The notes under the pieces are model-generated. The model saw only the letters and a program-made list of their open reading frames with translations, was not told where the DNA came from and searched no databases. Of a stretch of 64,000 nt of DNA, positions 35,677-48,263 are shown piece by piece; within the stretch, counting starts at the first letter, position 1; every line of letters begins with the position of its first letter. The DNA is from Mucilaginibacter sp. OK098 (lineage in GTDB: Bacteria; Bacteroidota; Bacteroidia; Sphingobacteriales; Sphingobacteriaceae): contig NZ_FRCM01000003.1 in the NCBI RefSeq assembly GCF_900142915.1, positions 186,504 to 250,503 of the forward strand. The letters run 5' to 3'. The position numbers and the translations under genes are program-made.

Positions 35677-38600
35677 TTATGCTACCACACTGTTTTTTTC
35701 CGCTCTCCTGTATTCGGTCGGAAGCATATTAAATTTATCTTTAAATGAACGGGAAAAGTAATGAGGTGTGGCAAAACCAGCTTCATAAGCTATTTGTGAA
35801 ACAGTGAGATCACTTTTCACAAGAAGTATTGCTGCCCGGTCCAGCTTGTATGACCTGATAAACTCAACGGGGGGAAGCCCGGTAAGCTCAAATATTTTCG
35901 TGTAAAGCGCTCCCCGGCTCATCGCCAAATGCTGGCTCAAATCTACAACTGAAAATTTAGGATTGTTTAAATTATTATCTATGTAGTTTATCACTTTACT
36001 TAAAAATTTTTCTTTGCTCGACTCGACTTCCATGCCAGTATGGACAACTTTTAATTGCTTTGTATAGGTGTTCTTAAGCGAAGTGTTGAGTTGTAATAAG
36101 TTTTTGATTTTCACATTTAAAATCTCGAAATTAAAGGGTTTTGTCAGATAATCGTTTGCGCCCGATTCCAGCCCTCTTAGCTGCTCATCTTCGCCAGTGC
36201 GGGCTGTAAGCATTATAAATGGAATGTGGTTTGTACGTTTATCAGCCTTAATTTTTCTACTCAGTGCGATACCGTTCATATACGGCATGGTTATATCGCT
36301 AATGATCAGGTCGGGATGGCACGAGAGCGCTTTATCCCACCCTTCTTCACCATTTGATGCCTCAATAATTTTATATTGGGTTTTTAAATGATCCTTAATG
36401 TAATAACGGAACTCATCATTGTCTTCCACAATTAGAAGTCGCGGCACTTCCGTAATAGGCAGGTTATTATTCATTTTTGAACGGATATCTTTTTCATCAA
36501 CAATCGTCTTAACCGGCGAACAGGCGTTTGCAGAACTCACCGCAAAAATCTCTAGTGGAAGTAACACGCTGAAAACCGAACCTTTCCCAATTTCACTTTC
36601 AACAGATATGCCGCCATCGTGCATTTCAACAAACTCTTTGGTGATTGAAAGACCGATTCCGCTTCCCGGGTTTATGTTGCCTATACTGGTACCCCCAACC
36701 TGATAAAATCGTTTAAATATTAACTGTTTCGTGTCCGGGTCGATACCGATGCCGTTATCTCTTATCTTAAATTCCAAAACGGTTTTATCAGGCTGTGATG
36801 TTGGATGTTGTGCGACATCGACAGAAACAGTTCCACCGGGCAATGTAAATTTAAAGGCATTGGAAATAAGATTAAATAAAATGCGCTCTACCTTGTCATG
36901 ATCAAAACGTACGAATAACTTTTCGTGCGGGGGATTAAATAAAAGCGCAATGCCACGAGTTTCGGACAAATCATGAAATGAATCTACAACGTCGCTTATG
37001 AACGAAATTATCTCACCTTCGCCCAGGCTAAGCTTTAATTCATGTTCTTCTAATTTTCGGAAATCTAAAAGTTGGTTTACCAAATTCAACAGCCGCCGGG
37101 CATTCCGTCGTATCACTGCTAACTGTCCGGTGGTTTGATCGTCTTTATGCTCTGCTAATAGTTTATCAGCGGGAGCCATGATGAGCGAAATGGGTGTGCG
37201 GAATTCATGACTCAGGTTAGTAAGAAACTTAATTTTCAACAGGTCGAGTTCATGCACCCTTTCTGCTTCCCTTCTTTCCTGCTCAATGGCAAGCTTGGCT
37301 TTCAATTTATTAATACCTCTATGACGGATCAGCAACAGAGCGCCTGTTGCTATTAACGTATAGAGCAGGTAGGCGTACCAGGTCATCCATATCGGCGGAT
37401 GAATTATGATTCGGATTTGTGCGCCGGTATTGTTCCACATCCCATCGTTGTTGCAAGCGCGTACCATAAACAGGTATTCGCCAGGATCTAAATTGGTATA
37501 ATAGGCTGTTGTAGCCGATCCTACATAATTCCAATTTTTATTAAACGACTTTAGGAAATAGGCGTATTTGTTTTGCTGGGGAAGTGTAAAATTGATCGCA
37601 GAATAACTGATTGAAAAATTTTGCTTATAATCTAGATCAATTTGTTTTGCTACCGAAATGTCTTGTTTAAGAGGTGAATGGTCGCCTGCCAGTACAACGC
37701 TATTGTCTACTTTAAGGGCGGTGAAAAAAACGGGCGGAACGTTAATGTTGCGGTTTACTTCTTGTTGGGGATCAATATAATTAAAACCCTCTGCTCCACC
37801 AAAGAAAAGCAGGCCCTTACTTGTCCGGATACCCGATCCATCTATAAATGCGTCGTTCTGCAGGCCATTATAACCGGAATATCTGGTAAATTTTTTTAAC
37901 GCCGTATTAAATTTGCATATTCCTTTACCGGTGCTGACCCAAATGTTGCCGCTTTGATCTTCCAGCAATTTGTGCACCACTGCATCTGGCAGATCTTCTG
38001 GCGCCGAGTAGCTAACTAAGTGTTTACTGCTGGAATCAAAGCGAAATAACCCATCTCCGGCAGTACCAATCCACATGTTGCCGTTGTGGTCTTCCAAAAG
38101 TGAAAAAGCACGATCAATTGACAGTCCGGTATTCTTATTATTGTACGCCTGAAACTTTTGGTTGGTTCGGTTTAGCACGGCAATTCCACTACCATACGTT
38201 CCAATCCAGATGTTCCCTTCATGATCTTCTTCGATAGCCCTGATGTAACCGTTCACCGGCAATTGCCGTTCATCGGCAGAAACAGGGTTCGGTACGTATT
38301 TTAGGAAAGTCTTACTATTAGGATCAAATACATTTACACCGCCGCCATTTGTTCCAATCCAAATTTTCCCCTTGCTGTCTTCTTTAAAACAAAAAATTTC
38401 GTTATTGTTAATTTGTGCAATACCTTTTCCAGTAGTTAATTGCTGGTATAGACCTGTTTTTGTGTTGTAAATAAATACCCCGTCCTGGAAAGTACCAATC
38501 CAAAGTTGTTGATTACGATCAAGTATCATACTCAAGATTGGAAGACCCGCCGAATTATTCTTTTCTTTAGCTTTGATAGCAATATGGCTGAACAAACCGG

Positions 38601-39813
38601 TCTTTGTATGGAAAAGGTTCACCCCGCCTCCGTCGGTACCAACAAATATATCCCCATCTTTATTCTCGGCGAACGAGGAAACAAATGGAGAATTTAGCCC
38701 GGCAGGGTCGTAGGCGTTATTTTGTCTTGAGTTAAATAAGGTAAGGTTTTTGTCGTACTTATCCACGCCTCCCTGATAAGTACCGATCCAATAAATGCCC
38801 TGGGGGTCATTATAAATACAACGGATAGACTTACTGCTTAAACTGAATTTATCCCGGTCATCGTGGTTATAGCGCTTTGTTTTTCCCGAAACCGTATTTA
38901 CAATATTCAATCCACCCTCCGCGCCTACCCAAATGTCGCTACCGCTTGCGGCAATACTATAAATAAGGTTGCCGCTCAGTGTACTGTCGTCGGCGGCGTT
39001 ATACTTAAAACTCCGGAAGGTCTTTAAATCGGGCGATAGGCAGCTAAGCCCATCATTTGTGCCTATCCATAACTTGTGTTGGCATTCGGCTATAGCATTG
39101 ATACCGTCATTAGGAATGCTTGTGGGATTGTTGTTTTCATGCCGGAAAGAGATAAAACTATTTGAAACCTCGTTATAGAGGTACAACCCCCTCCCGGTTC
39201 CAATCCACATGCGCTGCTGACTATCCCGGAAAATAGATAATATGACACCCGAATGAAGCTGTCCGGGTTTGTTTTCGTCGGGCTTGAAAAATATCTCACT
39301 TTTGGTTTTAGGGTCAAGAATACACAAGCCTCCCAGCGTCCCAATCCAAAGCCGGCCGTTTTTATCGCTGTACATTGCCTTAATATAACTTTCCGTATCT
39401 TCTTTGTATTTGGAAAGTTGTTTGTATGGTTGAAATTTATCGTACGAACGGTCAAAAAAATACAGTCCGCCACCCATCGTACCCACCCAAAGCTTCCCTC
39501 CGGCGTCTTCATACATACATGTAACTTCCTTGGAGCGGTAGCCAGATTTGTCTGCCGGGTCAAAGCGGTAAGCCTTATGTTCCATACCATCAAATCTGTC
39601 AAGACCGTCCGCAGTTGCGAACCATAAAAATCCGCAATGGTCCTTCATAATGGCATTAACTGTATTCGAGAGCAAACCGTCGTGAGAAGTCAATACGGTA
39701 AATCGTATAGATTGCCCTAAGCATGGCAAGGTGATGCTAAGTAACGCTGTTAATGTTATCAAAAACGTCCGTGTAACTGTGGCTCGTTCAATTTTTGGTG
39801 GGAAATTATGCAT
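35677..39813 (-). CDS. Hybrid two-component sensor/regulator (HTCS), second
   Basis: 1378 residues. Same architecture as the first sensor: signal peptide about 15-33 (a later Met is not available, so the start is left at 39813); two propellers of W[IV]GT repeats; Y_Y_Y domain about 735-800; membrane segment (WYAYLLYTLIATGALLLI) about 810-828; HisKA His in FLTNLSHEFRTP (about 869); HATPase with GSGIGLSITKEFVEM; receiver Asp in DLIISDITM (about 1169); C-terminal AraC HTH (KFSVVDLSQHLAMSRG). It is divergent from the GH8-GH10 operon, and its intergenic region carries a palindrome that also lies upstream of the second SusC, so it is the better candidate regulator of xylan use. Confidence 0.94.
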   Translation of the reverse strand: MHNFPPKIERATVTRTFLITLTALLSITLPCLGQSIRFTVLTSHDGLLSNTVNAIMKDHCGFLWFATADGLDRFDGMEHKAYRFDPADKSGYRSKEVTCMYEDAGGKLWVGTMGGGLYFFDRSYDKFQPYKQLSKYKEDTESYIKAMYSDKNGRLWIGTLGGLCILDPKTKSEIFFKPDENKPGQLHSGVILSIFRDSQQRMWIGTGRGLYLYNEVSNSFISFRHENNNPTSIPNDGINAIAECQHKLWIGTNDGLSCLSPDLKTFRSFKYNAADDSTLSGNLIYSIAASGSDIWVGAEGGLNIVNTVSGKTKRYNHDDRDKFSLSSKSIRCIYNDPQGIYWIGTYQGGVDKYDKNLTLFNSRQNNAYDPAGLNSPFVSSFAENKDGDIFVGTDGGGVNLFHTKTGLFSHIAIKAKEKNNSAGLPILSMILDRNQQLWIGTFQDGVFIYNTKTGLYQQLTTGKGIAQINNNEIFCFKEDSKGKIWIGTNGGGVNVFDPNSKTFLKYVPNPVSADERQLPVNGYIRAIEEDHEGNIWIGTYGSGIAVLNRTNQKFQAYNNKNTGLSIDRAFSLLEDHNGNMWIGTAGDGLFRFDSSSKHLVSYSAPEDLPDAVVHKLLEDQSGNIWVSTGKGICKFNTALKKFTRYSGYNGLQNDAFIDGSGIRTSKGLLFFGGAEGFNYIDPQQEVNRNINVPPVFFTALKVDNSVVLAGDHSPLKQDISVAKQIDLDYKQNFSISYSAINFTLPQQNKYAYFLKSFNKNWNYVGSATTAYYTNLDPGEYLFMVRACNNDGMWNNTGAQIRIIIHPPIWMTWYAYLLYTLIATGALLLIRHRGINKLKAKLAIEQERREAERVHELDLLKIKFLTNLSHEFRTPISLIMAPADKLLAEHKDDQTTGQLAVIRRNARRLLNLVNQLLDFRKLEEHELKLSLGEGEIISFISDVVDSFHDLSETRGIALLFNPPHEKLFVRFDHDKVERILFNLISNAFKFTLPGGTVSVDVAQHPTSQPDKTVLEFKIRDNGIGIDPDTKQLIFKRFYQVGGTSIGNINPGSGIGLSITKEFVEMHDGGISVESEIGKGSVFSVLLPLEIFAVSSANACSPVKTIVDEKDIRSKMNNNLPITEVPRLLIVEDNDEFRYYIKDHLKTQYKIIEASNGEEGWDKALSCHPDLIISDITMPYMNGIALSRKIKADKRTNHIPFIMLTARTGEDEQLRGLESGANDYLTKPFNFEILNVKIKNLLQLNTSLKNTYTKQLKVVHTGMEVESSKEKFLSKVINYIDNNLNNPKFSVVDLSQHLAMSRGALYTKIFELTGLPPVEFIRSYKLDRAAILLVKSDLTVSQIAYEAGFATPHYFSRSFKDKFNMLPTEYRRAEKNSVVA

Positions 39814-40272
39814 AATAATGGTATTACATTTTCTAAAAATCGCACAGTCAATCCCTTTTTATTGGAAAAGATCTATACCGATCATTAAGGTTTCGAGAAC
39901 AAGGGTTTATAAAAGGTACTACCCCCCGGCTATAGGTTTAGTGGAAGGGAACAAGGTAAATTTAAACTATATATTCCATTTCAGCAATCGATTGCAGAAA
40001 AAAAATATTAGTGTATTAGGCCCGATATTTTGCGCAATGCTGATCGGCTCACCGATGTTGACTTTTTGAGATTTATGGCTTGTTCGAGCGATATATGCAA
40101 CCTAAATGAGCACATTTCAACCAAAGTGTTGATTTAATCAACATTTGTGGCACATCAAGTTCTATTTTCAAAATACTTTTGATCGAAAATTGATTGAACA
40201 ATCGTTGACCGTTTGTTCTCCTTTTGAGTCAGCTCCTAAATAGTATAACAAAAACCCCAATTTAGTTACGAC
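39814..40272. promoter_or_regulatory. Divergent promoter region, second HTCS / xylan operon
   Basis: 459 bases between divergent starts. It contains the 22-bp palindrome at 39979-40000, an inverted repeat TGTTGATT-T-AATCAACA at 40127-40143, and a candidate -7 box TACTTTTG (TAnnTTTG) at 40174-40181, 92 bases before the GH8 ATG. No further gene seen. Confidence 0.45.
39979..40000. promoter_or_regulatory. Palindromic operator candidate, copy 1
   Basis: TTTCAGCAATCGATTGCAGAAA: 22 bases, symmetric except for one A/A pair, with a perfect 12-bp core GCAATCGATTGC. The inner 18 bases match 60617-60634 at 16 positions. It lies between the divergent second sensor and xylan operon. Likely target of a dimeric HTH regulator; the sensor encoded next to it is the obvious candidate (inference). 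Confidence 0.55.
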
Positions 40273-41553
40273 ATGAGTATAAAAAAATTAATGTTATTGT
40301 ATGTAATGGTTGCTTTGCTGCCTTTTTTGGCAAACAGTCAAAACCGGAAGCTTTCAAAAAAAACGACTGGAAAAGGGGCATTTGCCTTCGGCGTTTATCC
40401 TGATCTTTTTCATGACGCGGGATATAGCAATGCAGATATCGACAGTAAGTTAGCAAAGGCTTATCACGATGTGTTTGAAGGCCCGAACAAGGTATATTTT
40501 GAAGTAGGCGATTCCATGGCCTACGTGTCAGACGTAAAAAATCACGATGCCAGGACAGAAGGCCTTTCATACGGGATGATGATTGCTGTGCAGCTTAACA
40601 AAAAAGATGTTTTTGATCGTATATGGCGATGGTCAAAAAAATATCTTCAACACCAGGACGGGCCGAGGGAAGGATATTTTGCCTGGAGCATAAATCCCCA
40701 AACAATGAAGCGTAACTCGGAGGGTTCCGCGTCCGACGGGGAGTTATATTTTGTGACCGATTTGCTTTTTGCATCAAACAGGTGGGGGAATAATACAGGC
40801 ATTAACTACTATGGCGAGGCCAGGAGGATACTGGATGCCATGTGGAAGAAAGACGGTGCAGGCAATATCCATCCTTTAATAAACATGGAAGCAAAGCAAA
40901 TTTCCTTTGTACCCGAGGGTAAAGGGTATGAATGGACTGACCCTTCCTATCATTTGCCTGCATTTTACGAGGTATGGGCGCTTTACGCGAAAGATGGCCA
41001 CGAACAATTTTACCGGGATTGTGCAGATACAGCCAGAATGTTTTTACACCGGGCTTGCGACCCCGTAACCGGCCTTAATCCGGATAACACTTATTTCACC
41101 GGCAAGCCATTTGGATGGGGGCGGATGCAACCTGCTTTTCGATTCGATTCCTGGCGGGTTCCGATGAATATAGCGATGGATTATGTTTGGTTCGGCAAGG
41201 ATAAAACCTGGCAGCAAGCATACGCGAAACGTATTCAAAATTTTTTGCGCTCAAAAGGTATCAACGATTTCGACGATCAGTTTAACACCGATGGCACCAC
41301 GCCTGAATTTGTCTTACCGGCAGGCGGTGTAAAAAAACTGCGGCATTCCCTGGGATTAGTGGCTACCTCTGCCGCAGCCTCTCTCATGATCACCGACAAT
41401 ACAAAATTCGATTTCCTGCGCCCGCTTTGGAACGCGAAGCTGGAACCTTATTCAGATAATTATTTCGATCCGTATTATGATGGCTTATTATACGTATTCA
41501 GCCTAATGCATCTCAGCGGCAAATACCAGTTGATAAAACCGCAAACCAATTGA
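40273..41553 (+). CDS. GH8 reducing-end xylose-releasing exo-oligoxylanase
   Basis: 426 residues, signal peptide about 1-22. (alpha/alpha)6-barrel motifs of GH8: acid Glu96 in DARTEGLSYGMM, Asp155 in GSASDGELYFVTDLL, and FDSWRVPMN with Asp292, the position of the general base in Rex enzymes. Length (about 400 mature) and the FAFGVYPDLF start fit Rex-type GH8 and not cellulase/chitosanase-type GH8. Rex removes single xyloses from the reducing end of short xylo-oligosaccharides. First gene of the 40273-48167 operon. Probably periplasmic. Confidence 0.9.
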   Translation: MSIKKLMLLYVMVALLPFLANSQNRKLSKKTTGKGAFAFGVYPDLFHDAGYSNADIDSKLAKAYHDVFEGPNKVYFEVGDSMAYVSDVKNHDARTEGLSYGMMIAVQLNKKDVFDRIWRWSKKYLQHQDGPREGYFAWSINPQTMKRNSEGSASDGELYFVTDLLFASNRWGNNTGINYYGEARRILDAMWKKDGAGNIHPLINMEAKQISFVPEGKGYEWTDPSYHLPAFYEVWALYAKDGHEQFYRDCADTARMFLHRACDPVTGLNPDNTYFTGKPFGWGRMQPAFRFDSWRVPMNIAMDYVWFGKDKTWQQAYAKRIQNFLRSKGINDFDDQFNTDGTTPEFVLPAGGVKKLRHSLGLVATSAAASLMITDNTKFDFLRPLWNAKLEPYSDNYFDPYYDGLLYVFSLMHLSGKYQLIKPQTN

Positions 41554-41564
41554 AATTCTATTAA

Positions 41565-44418
<2,854 letters not shown>

Positions 44419-44439
44419 GCAAATAAACCATTAACAAAT

Positions 44440-45651
44440 ATGGAATTTTCTACTACAGTAAAAAAAGCAAGTCGGGGTATGCTGGCTCTTGCAATTTCAC
44501 TTATGGTTTTATCATTTGTTCGGTGTGCTTTCAAACATCCGGTAACATCATCTGCTACGGCGGGTATCAATCCCGATAAAGGTTTAAAGAATTATTATAA
44601 AAACTACTTTCCAATTGGTGTTGCAGTTAGTTCGGCTTCCCTGCACGGCCCTGATTCTGCATTAATTGTGAAAGAGTTTAACAGCGTAACGCCAGAGAAT
44701 GATATGAAGATGGGGCCGATACACCCATCCGAAAACGTTTATAACTGGAAAAATGCCGATGCTATTGTTGATTTTGCTGTGAGCCATCATATTAGGATCC
44801 GTGGCCATAATTTATGCTGGCATAACCAAGAAGCTGCATGGATGTTTAAGGGGCCGAATGGTGAACCGGTAACTAAAGAGTTGCTTTTGCAGCGTTTAAA
44901 AGACCATATTTTTGCTGTAGCGGGAAGATATAAAGACAAAATTTACGCTTGGGATGTGGTTAATGAGGCGGTTGACGATAGCGACGATACCACACAGGTT
45001 TATCGCAAAAGCAATTGGTACAAGATATGCAATGGCCCCGATTTTATAGAGGCGGCCTTTAAATTTGCGCACGAAGCTGACCCAAATGCGAAGTTATATT
45101 ACAATGATTATAATAGCGAACACCCGGTAAAAAGAGAGAAAATATATAAATTGTTAAAAAAATTGATTGCCGACCACATCCCGATTGATGGCGTGGGCAT
45201 GCAAGCGCATTGGAAATTGAATGATCCCTCGCCTGACGAATTACGTAAAGCTTTGGACGAGGTAACCTCATTGGGTTTAAAGGTACAATTCACAGAGCTG
45301 GATATTACCATACGCTTACCGCAGCCAAGGCCAGCGCCTGGAACAACGCCAGCACCTGCAGGGGCTACGCCAACTCCCGACCCGGGTTATACTCCCGAGG
45401 TGGAGGCCAAACAAATTGCACAATACAAAATGGCCTTCGATATTTTCAGGGAGTATAAGCAATTTATAACAAACGTTACATTCTGGAATGTGTCTGACCG
45501 CTCAAGCTGGCTTGACGGGAGAGGCGGAGGGCTTATGGGAGGGGCTGCAGCCGGCGCGAATACGCCCCGCGTGGTCAGAAAAGCCTACCCTCTATTATTT
45601 GATGAAAACAGGCAACGTAAAAATGCCTACTGGTCCGTTGTGAATTTTTAA
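44440..45651 (+). CDS. GH10 endo-1,4-beta-xylanase, lipoprotein
   Basis: 403 residues. Lipoprotein-like start with Cys29 (LSFVRCAF; the Arg before Cys is unusual, shared with the GH5 at 61625). GH10 barrel: TPENDMKM, RGHNLCWH, acid/base Glu176 in WDVVNEAVDD, nucleophile Glu286 in QFTELDIT, and WNVSDRSSWL near the end. Directly after the nucleophile strand is a Pro/Ala/Thr-rich insertion of about 30 residues (292-325), beside the active-site cleft, which ordinary GH10 enzymes lack. Mature domain otherwise of standard size, no CBM. It should start xylan breakdown, probably at the cell surface or periplasmic face. It is the enzyme that identifies the operon as xylan-directed. Confidence 0.94.
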   Translation: MEFSTTVKKASRGMLALAISLMVLSFVRCAFKHPVTSSATAGINPDKGLKNYYKNYFPIGVAVSSASLHGPDSALIVKEFNSVTPENDMKMGPIHPSENVYNWKNADAIVDFAVSHHIRIRGHNLCWHNQEAAWMFKGPNGEPVTKELLLQRLKDHIFAVAGRYKDKIYAWDVVNEAVDDSDDTTQVYRKSNWYKICNGPDFIEAAFKFAHEADPNAKLYYNDYNSEHPVKREKIYKLLKKLIADHIPIDGVGMQAHWKLNDPSPDELRKALDEVTSLGLKVQFTELDITIRLPQPRPAPGTTPAPAGATPTPDPGYTPEVEAKQIAQYKMAFDIFREYKQFITNVTFWNVSDRSSWLDGRGGGLMGGAAAGANTPRVVRKAYPLLFDENRQRKNAYWSVVNF

Positions 45652-45671
45652 GCGTTACAAACCCCCGATAT

Positions 45672-48167
45672 ATGAAAGGAGTATTTTACAAGAAGGTGAA
45701 CATTTTTGTTGCGGCATTATTGATGTTTTCGTCCATACAGGCGCAACAAAAACATGCGGAAAGAAAGCCAACTGTAACCAACCAGGGGCGGTACAAACTA
45801 TGGTATAACAAACCGGCAAAGAATTGGAACGAGGCCTTGCCAATTGGGAATGGCTTTATAGGCGCGATGGTATTTGGCAATGTACAGAACGAACGCATCC
45901 AGCTAAATGAATCAACGATATGGGGAGGTGGGCCGAATAACACCATCGATTCAAATGCAAGGCCTTACATCAGCCAGGTAAGGGCGTTGCTTGCCGGGAA
46001 AAAATATGCCGAAGCGCAAGAATTAGCCAACAACAAACTTGGGCCAAAAGGCAACAGTGGCATGCCGTACCAACTTGCCGGTAATTTATACATTAAGTTT
46101 CCCGGAGCAGATAGCGTTACTAACTATTATCGTGATTTGGATATAGCGAATGCTACTGCTGTTGTAAAATACACTTTAAACGGTGTTAACTATAAGCGGG
46201 AATATTTTACAGCTTTTGGCAACAATGTGTTAATGGTCAGGTTAACGGCCAATAAGCCCGGCATGATTAGTTGCAAGGTAAAACTTCAAAGCCCATTAAA
46301 ATCTTCGGTTGGCGTAAACGGAAAAGAAACGCTGGTTTTATCGGGCCAGGGCAGCGATCACGAAGGCCAAAAAGGACAGATTAAATATACTGTGCTCACA
46401 AGAGTTAAAAACTTCCGGGGAACTTGTGTTACGGATACTTCGGGCATAACTATCGCAAATGCCGATACGGCGGTAATATATCTTTCGATAGCCACCAATT
46501 TTGTTAATTACCGTGATGTTTCGGCAAATTCAATGAACCGGGCCGAAGATATTCTGCATAAGGCATATCGGTATGATTTTAATGTTTTGATAAACAACCA
46601 TATCAGATTTTATCGTTCATATTTCGATAGGGTGAAACTCAATCTGCATATTGATAGTTCAGCAAGCCACCCTACAGACATCCGCATTAAAAATTTCGCT
46701 AATAATAATGACACCCAGTTGGCAGAATTATATTTTCAATACGGGCGTTATCTGTTAATTTCTTCGTCTCAACCAGGCTCGCAACCAGCCAATTTACAAG
46801 GTATTTGGAATGGCGAGGTAAAAGGCCCCTGGGACAGCAAGTACACCATTAACATCAACACCGAAATGAATTATTGGCCGAGCGAAGTAACGCAGTTGCC
46901 AGAATTAAGCACGCCACTTTTTCAGATGATAAAGGATTTGTCGGTTACTGGCGCCCCAACTGCGAAAATAATGTATGGAACACGCGGGTGGATGCTGCAT
47001 CATAACACCGACATCTGGCGCATAACAGGTATAGTAGATGGTGCCTTTTGGGGATTGTGGCCAACATCGAACGCATGGCTAAGCCAACATATTTGGGAAC
47101 ATTATTTGTATTCGGGCGATAAGACATTCCTGAAAGAATATTATCCAATTATGAAGGGGGCTGCTGAATATTACATTGATGCTCTACAAAAAGAACCCGA
47201 ACATGGTTGGTTAGTGGTATCACCCTCGATATCGCCTGAACACGAATATATCGATGGCAAAAACCAGGTATCTGTAACTGCAGGAGCTACCATGGATAAC
47301 CAATTAGTTTTTGGTTTGTTTACAGATGTGATCAGGGCCGCTGCAGAACTGCATGTGGATAAAGTTTTCGCAGACAGCCTGGCTGCTTACCGAAGCCAAT
47401 TGCCTCCTATGCAAATTGGCAAACATGGCCAGTTACAAGAGTGGCTGGAAGATTTTGACCGCACCGACGATCATCATCGGCATGTTTCCCACCTATACGG
47501 CTTGTTTCCAGGTAACCAAATATCTCCTTTCACGCAACCACAACTTTTCGCCGCTGTAAAAAACTCACTTATTTATCGTGGTGATGTCTCAACCGGTTGG
47601 TCAATGGCATGGAAAATCAATTTATGGGCGCGGTTATTGGACGGTAACCATGCCCACAAGCTTATTAAAGATCAAATAAAACCTGTAACCGGAAATTCCG
47701 GTGGCACTTATCCCAATTTATTTGATGCCCATCCACCCTTTCAAATCGATGGTAATTTTGGCTGCACTTCAGGAATAGCAGAAATGCTCTTACAAAGTCA
47801 CGACGGCGCAATTTACTTGCTGCCGGCATTGCCCGATGATTGGAAGGATGGCAGCGCCTCGGGGTTGATGGCCAGAGGGGGCTTTAAAATTGATATGAAG
47901 TGGGCCAACCACAAAATTATAAAGCTGGTTATACATTCCTCGCTTGGCGGGAACTGCCGGCTGCGTTTTAATCAGCAAATGAATAACAAATTGTTAGCGG
48001 TAGCAAATGGAAGTAACAAGAACCGTTTTTACCAGGTGATGGATTTAAAAACGCCGATAGTAAAACCCAGTAATGAAAGCATTACCCCCAGCCTCATTAA
48101 AACATGGGTTTACGATATGCCAACAACGCCTGGTAAAACTTATGTTATAGAAAAGCTGATAAATTAA
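45672..48167 (+). CDS. GH95 alpha-L-fucosidase / alpha-L-galactosidase
   Basis: 831 residues, signal peptide about 1-25. N-terminal beta-domain with LWYNKPAKNWNEALPIGNG and LNESTIWGGGP; (alpha/alpha)6-barrel with NLQGIWN, NTEMNYWP (about 396), SISPEHEY with Glu (about 521), HRHVSHLYGLFPG (about 603), and DAHPPFQIDGNFG (about 690). All GH95 hallmark blocks are present and length is typical. GH95 cleaves alpha-1,2-L-fucose (xyloglucan) or alpha-L-galactose, which decorates complex grass glucuronoarabinoxylan; in an operon with GH10 and GH8 the L-galactose role is attractive. Last gene of the xylan operon, followed by a terminator. Confidence 0.9.
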   Translation: MKGVFYKKVNIFVAALLMFSSIQAQQKHAERKPTVTNQGRYKLWYNKPAKNWNEALPIGNGFIGAMVFGNVQNERIQLNESTIWGGGPNNTIDSNARPYISQVRALLAGKKYAEAQELANNKLGPKGNSGMPYQLAGNLYIKFPGADSVTNYYRDLDIANATAVVKYTLNGVNYKREYFTAFGNNVLMVRLTANKPGMISCKVKLQSPLKSSVGVNGKETLVLSGQGSDHEGQKGQIKYTVLTRVKNFRGTCVTDTSGITIANADTAVIYLSIATNFVNYRDVSANSMNRAEDILHKAYRYDFNVLINNHIRFYRSYFDRVKLNLHIDSSASHPTDIRIKNFANNNDTQLAELYFQYGRYLLISSSQPGSQPANLQGIWNGEVKGPWDSKYTININTEMNYWPSEVTQLPELSTPLFQMIKDLSVTGAPTAKIMYGTRGWMLHHNTDIWRITGIVDGAFWGLWPTSNAWLSQHIWEHYLYSGDKTFLKEYYPIMKGAAEYYIDALQKEPEHGWLVVSPSISPEHEYIDGKNQVSVTAGATMDNQLVFGLFTDVIRAAAELHVDKVFADSLAAYRSQLPPMQIGKHGQLQEWLEDFDRTDDHHRHVSHLYGLFPGNQISPFTQPQLFAAVKNSLIYRGDVSTGWSMAWKINLWARLLDGNHAHKLIKDQIKPVTGNSGGTYPNLFDAHPPFQIDGNFGCTSGIAEMLLQSHDGAIYLLPALPDDWKDGSASGLMARGGFKIDMKWANHKIIKLVIHSSLGGNCRLRFNQQMNNKLLAVANGSNKNRFYQVMDLKTPIVKPSNESITPSLIKTWVYDMPTTPGKTYVIEKLIN

Positions 48168-48207
48168 AACAGCTGAAGAGCTAATCCCTTAGTTGATCGA
48201 AAATTAA

Positions 48208-48248
48208 ACGTGCAGCGGCCGTAAACTTTTTATGCGACTGCTGCATGT
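48208..48248 (+). terminator. Terminator of the xylan operon
   Basis: ACGTGCAGC (48208-48216) pairs with GCTGCATGT (48240-48248), one mismatch, and the stem is followed on the plus strand by TTGTTTTTAACC. It lies 40 bases past the GH95 stop and before the convergent GH43. Confidence 0.65.
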
Positions 48249-48263
48249 TTGTTTTTAACCTGA

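Noticed and set aside
39090..39627. Long overlapping frames on both strands (170 and 124 codons) within the second sensor
   Set aside because: Shadows of the propeller repeats; they lie wholly inside a much longer gene with clear domain evidence.
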